Shown: piece after piece, positions 13,150-24,300 of the stretch
Numbering within the stretch: the first letter of the stretch is position 1
Layout: each line of letters begins with the position of its first letter
Assembly: GCF_037893015.1 (NCBI RefSeq)
Contig: NC_133661.1
Location: forward strand, 181,266,508-181,330,507
DNA length: 64,000 nt
Source of the DNA: Macrotis lagotis
Lineage: Eukaryota; Chordata; Mammalia; Peramelemorphia; Peramelidae
Direction: 5' to 3'
Made by a program: the position numbers and the translations under genes
Notes under the pieces: generated by a model
Databases searched by the model: none
Told to the model about the DNA's origin: nothing
Seen by the model: the letters and a program-made list of their open reading frames with translations, nothing else

Positions 13150-16100
13150 ATGGCGGCCCCGGAGGCCCGGCCCGGCCTGTGGCTGCCGCTGCTGCTGCTC
13201 CTGGGCCCCGGCCGCGTGCCTGGCGCCGCCGGCGAGACCCACTATCAGCCCGGAGACCCCGTCATGCTCTATGTCAACAAGGTGGGGCCTTACCACAACC
13301 CCCAGGAGACCTACCACTACTACCAGCTGCCGGTCTGCTCCCCCGAAAAGATCCGGCACAAGAGCCTCAGCCTGGGCGAGGTGTTGGACGGGGACCGGAT
13401 GGCCGAGTCCATGTATCAGATCCGCTTCCGAGAGAACGTAGAAAAGCGCACTCTCTGCCAGATACAGTTAACTTTCGCCCAGGTCAGCATGTGCGCGGGG
13501 ACCGCCGCTCTCCCCTCTTAGAGTCATGCCTTACCCTGTCCTAGCATGTTCTGATCTTCAAAGTGTTCTTCCTGGTCTTTCCTTCTTAGCCTGTGGCTGG
13601 GTTTGGGGTTTTTTCTTTTTTTTTGTAAGGTTTTATCCTTCATCCTCAAGTAGATTGTTTTATCCAGTAAATCTCCTTTAATGGGTAGCATTTACATAGC
13701 ACTTTAATGTTTACAAAGGGCTTCCGGATCCCTCATTTTATCCTTGTATCAACTTTATGAGGTAGGTGCTATAATCTAGGTCTAACAGGTGGTAAAACTG
13801 AAGCTGATAATAGTCATGTGAGTTGAAGGTCACATAGCTAGATTGAGATTAGATTTGAATTTGGTTTCTCCTGACTCCTCACTCAATCCACTCTGCAGCC
13901 TTACTATCAGATAGTTCTTTTTTCCGTATTCTCTTTAGCAAATCCTGCAGGATTTAGACCGTGTGGAAACATGGGATCCTCATCTTTTTAATTCTCTTCC
14001 TTCCCTGACTTTAATGCTATAAAGTAATTTTCACACACACACACACCCAGGAGGATCCTCAGGAGAGTCATATAATCAAATTCCCCCTCCTGAAGGATCC
14101 TGAAAAGATCTTGTCTAATCTTATCTATTTTTCATAGGTTGAACGACTGCGCCAAGCCATTGAGGAATTATACTACTTTGAGTTTGTGGTGGATGACTTG
14201 CCAATTCGTGGCTTTGTGGGCTACATGGAAGAGAGTGGTTTCCTTCCACATAGTCACAAGATAGGACTGTGGACTCACCTGGATTTTCACCTTGAGTTCC
14301 ATGGGGATCGAATTGTCTTTGCCAATGTCTCAGTTCGTGACGTCAAGCCCCATAGCCTGGATGTGGTACGGCCTGAAGAGCCTCTGGCACTCACTCACAC
14401 TTACAGTGTTCATTGGTCTGAGACTTCAGCAGAACGTCGGGGTGATAGGCATCATGGTGACGATGGTGGCTTCTTCCCTCGAACACTAGAGATCCACTGG
14501 CTGTCTATTATCAACTCTATGGTGCTGGTGTTTCTCCTTGTGGGATTTGTAGCTGTCATCCTCATGCGGGTCCTACGTAATGATTTGGCCCGCTACAATT
14601 TGGATGAGGAGACAAACTCTGGTAGTTCCAGTGATGACTTTGACCAGGGTGACAATGGCTGGAAGATTATCCATACTGATGTTTTCCGCTTTCCCCCATG
14701 TCGTGGTCTGCTCTGCGCTGTGCTTGGTGTGGGTGCCCAGTTCCTGGCCCTTGGCACTGGTGAGGGGAACAGGACCAGTTAATCTCCCTAGGGAATGGTT
14801 CTATCAAATCAGCTCAGGAAGACCTAGGAAGTGAGGCAATCTAGGGCTCTTCTCCTAAGTGATGGGGGAGGTGACATGGCCCACCCCTCTCAAGTAGTGG
14901 TATTCTCTTGTTAGGAAGTATCTGGTTCTCCTTCATGAAAAGCAAGAGAGCTGCAAAGCATGTTCCATTTATGGGTCTATATAGGTTTGAGACAGAAGTT
15001 AGTGGTCTTTGAAGGTATAGGATGAAAATGAGGGAACAGATTCTTCTATTGGAACTCCTTTGTTTGAGTGAGGGAAAGATTGATTCCTGTAGGACTTTGG
15101 GGTTTGACAAGGAAGATCTAATGTGGGCTTCACACTGTTACCCTGTAGGCATCATCGTTATGGCACTGATGGGCATGTTCAATGTACACCGCCATGGTGC
15201 TATCAACTCGGCAGCCATCCTGCTGTACGCCCTGACCTGCTGCATTGCTGGCTATGTGTCCAGTCACTTCTACCGACAGATCGGAGGCGAGCGCTGGGTC
15301 TGGAACATCATCCTCACCACCAGCCTCTTCTCTGGTGAGGACCTCCCTCACCCTGGGGTGGGCTAAGTTGGGCTTCAGAGGAGGGTTGGCTTGAGGCTTA
15401 ATTGGAGAAAAGTCAAGTTTGTTTCTCATAGTGTCTTCCCCTTTAGATTCCTTCCCAGTGCCTGAATATTGTATGATAGCTGATGAGGAGCCCTCATTAT
15501 AGTATCCCAATAGACCTACCCTCCCAGGGCAGCAGTCTAAACTGGACTTTTCTAGTCCCTAGTTCAACAAAAATGTTTTGGCAAACTTAACCTTTTCTAG
15601 TGAGGTCCAAAGATTGAGATCTCTATGGGAGCACATATTTGGAGCCATACAGAGCATATAGTGGTAAAATAGAAGGTCCATGCCCTCAAAATTCTTATTG
15701 TTTGGTCTATTTAGAGTCTAATAATTTAATCTAAATGTATTAATGCTATGTCCCATTCCTTCCACAAGGCTTCACTGTGGATATTGTAATCATGGTGTTC
15801 CACTGGATAGAGTCAGAGGCGGGAAGACCTGAGTTCAAATCTTGTGTCACTAATTGTGATCTGAGCAAGTTACAACCCCCCTCAGCTTTGGTTCCTCATC
15901 TGTAAAACGAATAACAATAATAGCACTTATGTGCAAGTTCATTTTTTTGTAGGTTTTTGCAAGGCAAATGGGGTTAAGTGGCTTGCCCAAGGCCACACAG
16001 CTAGGTAATTATTAAGTGTCTGAGCCCAGATTTGAACCCAGGTACTCCTTACTCCAAGGCCAGTGCTTTATGCACTGTGCCACCTAGCCGCCCCAATAAT

Positions 16101-17521
16101 AGCACTTATCAAGTAGTTATGATAATCAAATGAGATAACTTACATTAGGGACTCTGGAAACTTCAAAAGTATATAAATTATGGGCTCATTTTTATTAACA
16201 ATAGGTGATGGAGGGCAGCATTAATTTCTCAGTAAATGTAAGCAATACCTTAATTCAAAAGAATAGGAATATTTTAAATTATGAATATGATTGCAGACCT
16301 TGGTGAAAAGAGAAAAGCACTTGGTAACATCCAATTCAGGAACATCCTGACATAGGCCCTATTATTGAGAGTTGTCAAGATCAAGAGTAAGGGGAATTGG
16401 GTGGGGGGGGTGGGACTAGGTCCCTATAGAAATCTAGGGCTAGTGTGGCAGGTTGGTTCCCCCTCTCCCCCTTCAGGTCCAGTCTAAGTGGGTCTCCCCA
16501 AGAATGACTTCCAATGCTGACCTCTACCCTCCCGGGGGCCCCATCCCTGCAGTGCCTTTCTTCCTGACTTGGAGCGTGGTGAACTCTGTGCATTGGGCCA
16601 ACGGATCGACGCAGGCGCTTCCAGCCACCACCATCCTGCTGCTGCTAACAGTCTGGCTCCTGGTGGGCTTCCCCCTCACTGTAATAGGTGGCATCTTTGG
16701 TAAGAACAACGCCACTCCTTTTGATGCGCCCTGTCGGACCAAGAATATCGCCCGAGAGATCCCACCCCAGCCCTGGTACAAGTCTACGGTTGTTCACATG
16801 ACCATTGGTGGCTTCTTGCCCTTCAGGTATTTTACATTTCCCACCTTCCAGGGTCCTCATTTCCTACAGCCTAGCTCAGTCTCAGAGATAATGACAGAGC
16901 CCTTGGTCTGGCTCCGTCCTACGGAGGCCATTTCCATTCGTTCCCCCACTTTCTAGGGAGATGTGTGGCTCGCAGTTACTTCACAAGGTTCGTCCCTGGG
17001 AACTCCTCATTTCTGGCCCTATGCCCCCCCCGTGTTGATCCATAGTGGGCTGACTAGGCCCGGGAGGAGCGGGTGGTGGGGTTTGGAGAGAAGGGCCGCG
17101 GGAGCCGCTGACGGGGCCTCTCCGCAGTGCCATCTCGGTGGAGCTCTACTACATCTTCGCCACGGTGTGGGGCCGCGAGCAGTACACGCTCTACGGCATC
17201 CTCTTCTTCGTCTTCGCCATCCTGCTGAGCGTGGGCGCCTGCATCTCCATCGCCCTCACCTACTTCCAGCTCTCGGGGGAGGACTACCGCTGGTGGTGGC
17301 GCTCCGTGCTCAGCGTGGGCTCCACGGGCCTCTTCATCTTCTTGTACTCCGTCTTCTACTACGCGCGGCGCTCCAACATGTCGGGGGCCGTGCAGACGGT
17401 GGAGTTCTTCGGCTACTCCTTTCTCACGGCCTACGTCTTCTTCCTCATGTTGGGCACCATCTCCTTCTTCTCCTCGCTGAAGTTCATCCGCTACATCTAC
17501 GTCAACCTCAAGATGGACTGA
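13150..17521 (+). CDS. TM9SF1: Transmembrane 9 superfamily member 1
   Basis: TM9SF1 is a nonaspanin, a nine-helix endomembrane protein linked to Golgi/endosome trafficking and autophagy. Coding exons are 13150-13482, 14138-14759, 15149-15334, 16553-16826 and 17128-17521, together 1809 nt and 602 aa. The start codon lies just after acceptor 13136; an ATG at 13099 in the same frame is intronic. Residues 1-27 form a leucine-rich signal peptide ending near GAAGE. The lumenal domain contains [20 protein letters not shown] and [19 protein letters not shown]. The first membrane helix is [17 protein letters not shown], and many hydrophobic helices follow. The C-terminus is YIYVNLKMD, whose KxD is the family's COPI-binding Golgi retention signal. 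The first and last exons are far richer in GC at third positions than exons 2-4. IPO4 follows within 500 bases. Confidence 0.96.
13690..13920 (-). repeat. MIR-like fragment, antisense
   Basis: Within TM9SF1 intron 1, 'catttacatagcactttaatg', 'aactttatgaggtaggtgct' and 'aaggtcacatagctagattg' follow the order of an antisense MIR. A short CA microsatellite follows at about 14031-14046. Confidence 0.5.
15795..16140. repeat. Old sense CORE-SINE interrupted by a younger antisense SINE
   Basis: A diverged sense element ('ctggatagagtcagaggcgg' to 'tcatctgtaaaacgaataac') is split by an antisense WSINE1-like copy at about 15931-16094. The younger copy is flanked by a perfect 15-base target duplication, AATAATAGCACTTAT, at 15916-15930 and 16095-16109. 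Both lie in TM9SF1 intron 3. Confidence 0.85.
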
Positions 17522-17718
17522 AGCCCGAGAAGCAGGCCGGGCCGGACTGTGCGGCGGGAGCCGGCCCCGGGAGGCGGGGTGGGGCGGGGCCCGAGCGGAG
17601 CCGGGCGCCTCCCTGCGAGGCCGGGGCTGTAAATACCTATAAATGTCTACATAGCGAAGGGCTTCTATATTAGGAGTTTTTCATTTGCTTTTCGTTGGTT
17701 CCTTTTTACAACTGTCAC

Positions 17719-17724
17719 AATAAA
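17719..17724 (+). terminator. TM9SF1 polyadenylation signal
   Basis: AATAAA lies 198 bases after the TM9SF1 stop and 291 bases before the IPO4 start codon. Confidence 0.8.
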
Positions 17725-17739
17725 GTTTGTTAAGAAACC

Positions 17740-18310
17740 ACGACGCTGCCCGGGGCAGGGGGGAGGGGAGAACGGGCGGGGGCGGGGCGCTGTGGGGCTG
17801 CCCCTGCCGCGGCCCTCCGCCTTCCTGAGCAGCGGGCGATGCTCCCGCCGGCCGGCAGGGGGCGTGCCGCTCCATCCCCTCGCCGGAAGTGGGGCCGCGG
17901 GAGGCCGCCGCCGCCGCGCGCCGCTTCCGCCGGACGCTGTCAGGGTCTCCACGTGCGGCCCCTCCCCCTTCCGCCGGCCCGGGCCTGCCACCGGCCGCCG
18001 CTCTCACCGCTGCCATGGAGGCCAAGGAGCTGGATCGGATCCTCCGGGAGCTGCTGCTGCCGGACACGGAGCGGATCCGCCGGGTACGGGCGGGGCGCCC
18101 GGGGCGGGCCGGGCCCGAGGGAGGCGCCGCTCGCGGGGCCCGAGACCCGCCGTGACCTCCCGCCTCTCCCCAGGCCACGGAACAGCTCCAGGCCGCGCTC
18201 CGAAACCCCGGCGCCGTCCCCGCCCTGTGCGACCTGCTGACCCACGCGCCGGAGCCGCAGGTGAGGGGCCCCCGCTCGCCCCTCGGGCGTCGCTGCCCCC
18301 TCGCCACCAT
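17740..18310. promoter_or_regulatory. IPO4 CpG island promoter
   Basis: This is a CpG-dense stretch across IPO4 exons 1-2. It merges leftward into the GC-rich last exon of TM9SF1. The space between the TM9SF1 polyadenylation signal and the IPO4 start codon is under 300 bases. No TATA box is evident. Confidence 0.6.
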
Positions 18311-21300
18311 TCGCCCCCACCTTGGGGCCTCCGATCTGGTTCTCCTCACTTAGACTAGCTTTCACACCCTCCTTACAACCGCGCCCCCACATCCCCCCTT
18401 CTTCCCGTTTGACCCCTGGGGCTCTTGACGTTGACCTTTACCCTGATGCCTCCATTCTCGGTGGCCCATCCTGCCCCCCATGGGATCTGTGGGCGCTCTC
18501 CTCTGCTCGCACCCAAGTTGCCCCCTCCTTCCACACCCCAGATCAGACAGTTTTCAGCTTTGCTCATCAGGAGGCAGCTTAACACGCGGTGGAGGCGATT
18601 GGCGGTGGAGAGTCGGAAGAGGTGAGGACCCCTGGCAGGGACCTGGGGGGGGCGTGTGGGCAGCCTTGGGATAGGCTGTCCTGAGCGTGTTGTACTCTGC
18701 TGTGTTCTAGTCTGAAATGCCTGGTGCTGAGAGCCATCCAGAACGAGCCCGAGTGAGTATGCTTCTGATCCTTTGTCATGTTACTTGAGCATCCTTTGCC
18801 CGACTGCTGTGGAAATTCCGTTTCAGAGGCCTTTGGCATCTGAGTTCAGGTTCCTGATTCCTCGGGAGCCAAGAGACCAACCAGATCCCAGAGAAGAGAG
18901 GGTGCTAGATATCACGGCTAATAGAACAAAGGAAAGTGGCTTGGATGTGAGAAAGAGGATGGGATGGTGTTGAAAAAGGCTAAAATATCTGTGGTTCCGT
19001 ATCAACGGCCTTTTTAATATAAGTTCTGCTCCACACTACGGGACTTTTTTTTTTTTAGATGAGGGTAACACATGACTTCTTCAACCCATAGGCACAATGT
19101 GACCCTCAGCCTGGCTCAGTTGTCAGCAACCATCCTGAGGAACGAAGGTCTGGATGCCTGGCCTCAGTTAATGCAGTTGCTCCAGTGTAGCACTAGAAGC
19201 TGCCACATCCCTGAAAAGGAGGTATGGTTCACAGAGCCTGGGCGGGCCCAGGATGGCAGAGGGCTGGTCCCTCTGCCAGCTAGGGACAGGAAAGGTTACT
19301 ATATATATGATAATTTTTCTTCTACTTTCCTTCCCCCTGGACAGATGGGACTCCTCCTCCTGAGTGTTGTGGTGACCTCCAGACCAGAAGCATTCCGCCC
19401 ACATCATCGAGAGCTGCTCTGTTTATTGAATGAGACTCTGGAGGAATCTGCCTCCCCTGTGCTGCTCTACTACTCCCTGCGAACTCTGACCACCATGGTG
19501 CCCTATCTGAGTCCGAATACCTTGGTGAGATGCCTTCTCTTTGTCTTGCACATGTAAAAATTTAAAGCTATCTCACCCATAGAGTCTTCTAGAATCTACT
19601 GTCTTTCGGTGAAGTTAAAGAAGTAGGATCATCTGATTTCTTTTTTAGTCTTTTTGAAGGATTTTGAAAGTTTAAAAGGAATAACTAAGACTTTACAAAT
19701 TCCATGCCCTCTCCATTCTGTCTCTTCTCTATCCCTGGTGGTAGTGGTTCTTCATTCTAGAAGAGGACCAAAAAAATGTTATGCCTAGTGCTTGGGATAC
19801 AAAAAAGAGACAAAAGACAGTCCCTGTCCTTAAGGAGATTCCAGTCTAATGAGGGAGCTGTGCCTCAGTGGAGCTCAAAAGACAGGAGCTGTCATGTTTC
19901 TGAACCGTGGACTTGGATTCCACCCATCTTCCCCTCTTCTCTTCTTTTGCAGCCTCACGTCAGGACTTTAGTGCCCAAGGTCATCCTGAGTTTGCAAGTA
20001 TTAATCCAAGTAGATGAGGTGAGAGCCAAGAGCACTAGCTGTGCTGGGTAGGGGAGAGGAACCTACAGCTCAGGCCCCTGACTCATCTACACCAAGACCA
20101 TCTGTCTTTTTCTGTTAGTCAAAGGCCTGTGAGGCCCTGGAAGCCCTGGATGAGTTGCTGGAGTCTGAGTTACCCATTGTCACTCCTTATCTCACTGAGA
20201 TTCTTACCTTCTGCCTTGAGGTAAGGAAGATGGACAGAGCCTCTTTGGCAACTCTCCCAGTCATACAGTTCTCCTATCTGAATCTCATTTTTCTGCCTAG
20301 GTGGCTAAGACCGTCACACTTGGAGATGCAGTCCGAGTTCGGGTTCTCTGCTGTATCTCTTTCCTGGTCAAACTTAAGAGCAAGGTGAGTAGCTTGGCTA
20401 CTCTGCCTGCCAAACACCCTATGCTGCCTCAGCCACTTTGTTTCATCCCTACCTTTCCAATGGGCTTAGTTGCCTATCTCTAAGATCTTAAATGCAAGGC
20501 ATTGTTATGTAGTACAGAGATCTATTTGGTCCCAAGCTATTTAGGTACTTTTATTTCTACAAATCAGGTCTTTCCCCCAGATCAAAAAGTTCTCTAGTTT
20601 TTTTTTTTTCTAGACTTGTAACCTTGGATTTACAGGACTAGAAGCAATGTATGTTAAGAGGTGAAGAAAGCTAAGAGAAAAGTCTCTAATTTCTACTATC
20701 CCATAGGCTCTCCTGAAGCACCGACTCCTAAACACAATATTGCACACCCTCTTTCCCATCATGACTGCTGAGCCTCCTCCAGGCCAGCTGGATCCTGAAG
20801 ACCAAGATGCTGAAGAGGAAGAACTGGAAGGAGGGCTGGAGGTGGAAACACCCAAGCAGTTTGCTGTTCAGGTAGGTCTTAATAGAAGGTGCAGTGTGAG
20901 AAAAAGATAGTTACAGGCAGGGTTTATGGATTCTAAAGAGGTAAGTAGGGAGGGAGCATGAGAATAGTGGGGGGGGGGGGAAGAGAGAACGGGATTGAAA
21001 CTGAAAACTTCTTTTTTTCAGGTGATTGATGTATTGGCCCTACATCTAGCCCCAGAGAAACTGTTTTCACAGTTGGTGAGTGTTGTTCAGAGGCCTGTCC
21101 TCCCTCCCTTCATTTTGGCTTGATCTATTTTTGATAGTGAATTGTACACCAATATTGTAAGATCACAAATTTGGAGCTGGAGGAAGCATTAGGAGTCATC
21201 TAGTTCTATCATTATTTTACAGATGAGGAAACTAGAACTTGCAAAGGTTAAGTGCTCACAGTCCCAGGGGGAGTAAATTGCAGAAGTGACTACTACCCTT

Positions 21301-24300
21301 TTTAGAGGGAGGGTCTGAGGCTCCTATCTGGGGTTGGAAGAGTGGGGAACAGAATGAAATGTTGATTTGAGATGTTGACTTTAATCTATTTCTTTTGTTA
21401 GATGCCAATGCTAGAGGAGGTCCTTCACGGAGAAAACCCGTATCAACGAAAAGCAGGACTTTTGGTGCTGGCTGTATTATCTGATGGTGCTGGTGATTAT
21501 ATCAGACAGAGGTATGGAAGGGTAGGAACGGATTCTAAAGAGGGGTCTCAGTGAGACCATGGGGCATGTGGGTTTGAAGGTATTTAGACAAAGGAAAGGA
21601 AAGACATGGGGGGCTCCCAGAAAGAGAATAGGATTTTCCTAGAGATTCCTTCCTTTCTCCCAACTTCAATATTATAGAGTCCGTTGCTGGGTTCCTCTAT
21701 CTCAGACTCTTTCTTGTCCCTGCTGCTATCTTCCCAGACTGCTGACCCCACTGTTGCAGATTGTGTGCAAGGGCTTATCTGATCCTTTCCAGGTAGTGCG
21801 CAATGCTGCACTATTTGCCATGGGCCAGTTTTCAGACAACCTACAGGTCAGTAAGGTGGAATCTGGCATGTGCTCCCTCTAAGTTCTGCCCACATTAGAT
21901 CTGTTCAACTCTCTGACATGTCCTTCCTTGGGTCCCCCATTCCCATCCTTGGCCTCTATTCCCTATCCTACATTGTGTCTACCTCTTCATTCAAGCTTCA
22001 TCGTCACCTATTTTTCTCTTCTTGTCCCTTCCTGTAGCCTAATATCAGCAGCTACTCTGGTGAAGTGATGCCCCTGCTTCTGTCATACTTACAGTCTGTG
22101 CCACCTGGACATACACGACACCTCGCCAAGGCCTGTTATGCCCTGGAGAATTTTGTGGAGAACTTGGGTATGAGGTGGGGGGAACCTGGCAATGACTACA
22201 GAGTGGTGTACTCATTATTTTAAGGTGGATAGTATAGAAATGGTAGTTTTAACTGAAATAGCATTAAATGGAGCAAGCAGCGCATCTTGTTCTTTTTAGA
22301 CACTGCTTCGTCCTGGGGCAGACATTGTCATGATTTATTTGACTGTTCCTCACTTGATAAGAAGTGGATTTAAAATAGGTCTAGAGAAGAGAGCTGAATC
22401 AAGGGGCCTTAGACTAGCCATTCAACATGGTACACTTATTTAGTGTAATTTGACATGGTGTAGCCAAAGGACTAAGACTTTATCTTCCATCGATGATTAC
22501 TACCTTTAAACTTCAGTTTTCCTCATGTATGAGAGTCTCCTATATAATGGGCTCCCTTCTAGCTCTGTAATTCTGTTATCTTTATAGGACAAGAGGTAGA
22601 ACCATACCTCCAAGAGTTAATGGAGCGGATGCTACAGCCCCTTAGAGAACCTACCAGCCCCCGAGCCAAGGAGTTGGCTGTGAGCGCGTTGGGGGCCATC
22701 GGTGAGGTGGGGCGATAGGGCTGCCTAGGCTGGGGTGGAAGGGCTCTATTTTGACTTACTGGTAAAAGTATTATGCAAGCCTCCCCAAAGAATGTATTTG
22801 TAGGGGGGGTCTTTCTCTTTTTCTAGTCCTGCTAACTTATCATTCCTACAGCCAGTGCGGCCCAAAGCTCCCTGATACCTTACTTCCCCACCATTATGGA
22901 GCATCTCCGGGAATTCCTGATGACTGGGCGTGAGGATCTTCGATCTGTGCAAATACAGAGTCTGGGTGAGCATTCCTTCACATCTCAGCTTCTTCAGGAC
23001 ATCCCTTCCTAGTCCTCTCCCCACTTTACTATTCCCAGTTGCACCTCACAGATTTCCTGCTAAGTTGACAGGAGTTACCTGGAGCTGTTTTGGGAACTTT
23101 GTCTCAGTCCTGCTAGGTTCTTATAGATCTTAATTTTGCCCCTCCAGATTTGTTTCATCTAATCTTATCTCCCTTCCCTCATCCAGCCTATTTTCCTAAA
23201 TGTCCCTCTTCCCTAGAGTTACTTTAGCTTATCTAGCTTTGAGTGCTATACTTCATTTCTATCCTTGACCTTTCTCAGAAACTCTCGGAGTTTTGGCTCG
23301 AGCAGTGGGGGAACCCATGAAGCCTCTGGCTGAGGAGTGTTGCAATCTGGGACTGCGCCTCTGTGAACAAATGGATGACCCTGATCTGCGTAGATGCACG
23401 TGAGGGATCTCACCTCCGCCCAGATTCTTATACCTGATTCATTTATGATCTCTTAGCCATATCCTTTAATGCTGAACCTCCTGTCCTACTTGTCTCTTTT
23501 CTAGTAGGGCTTTGCTTTACCTCTTTCTGTTTTGTCTGCTTCCCCCTAAAAGGTATAGTCTGTTTGCAGCACTGTCAGGGCTGATGGGTGAGGGACTGGC
23601 TCCACATCTACCAAAAATCACCACATTTATGATGTCATCACTACGCTCTACTGAGGGCATCGTGGTAAGAATGGGACTGGGAACAATGAAGAAGAATGTG
23701 CTAAGGGTGTGACAGGTGGGAAGATGAAGCAGGATCCTGCTAACACTGATTCTTTCAGCCCCTCTATGACACAAGCACTTCCTTCCTGCTTTTTGATGAG
23801 AGTGAAGGAGAGGATGAGGAGGAGGAGCTGATGGATGAAGATACTGAGGAAGAGGAGGAGGACTCTGATATCTCAGGGTATGAAACCAAGGGGGATGAGG
23901 CAAGGGTAGTTGGTGGAACAGAGGGTCAGCCATGCTCTGGGACTGAAGAGGAAGTCATTTACCGGCAACTGTGGTGGCCTTCATAGTTGCTCCTTTGTCA
24001 TCTTTTATGTTCTGTTCATGCCAGCCGCCTCTTTCCTCTCTGTAGCTGGTGTAGATCTTCACCAGCTGTAAATGTTCTTTTTCTCCTAAAATTGCCTTTT
24101 GTTATGTTTTTTGTGCATACTATATCTCAGGTAGAAGTGAAATTACTTTGAAAAAGAGACTGTTTTGTGGTTCTGTAGCATCAGGACATGGAACCTAGTA
24201 GCCACTAAAGTCTAACAGTTCAATCAGCATTTATTCCTTATTGGTTTACTTTAGTCCAGTTGCTATCTCTGTTAGGCACTGGAGATTCAATAGGAAAAAA

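Noticed and set aside
12024-13151. A 375-aa open frame on the minus strand, repetitive in Gly/Arg/Pro
   Set aside because: It runs through the 29-bp minisatellite and a CpG island with no stop codons by composition, lies over the TM9SF1 first exon on the other strand, and has no recognisable domain.
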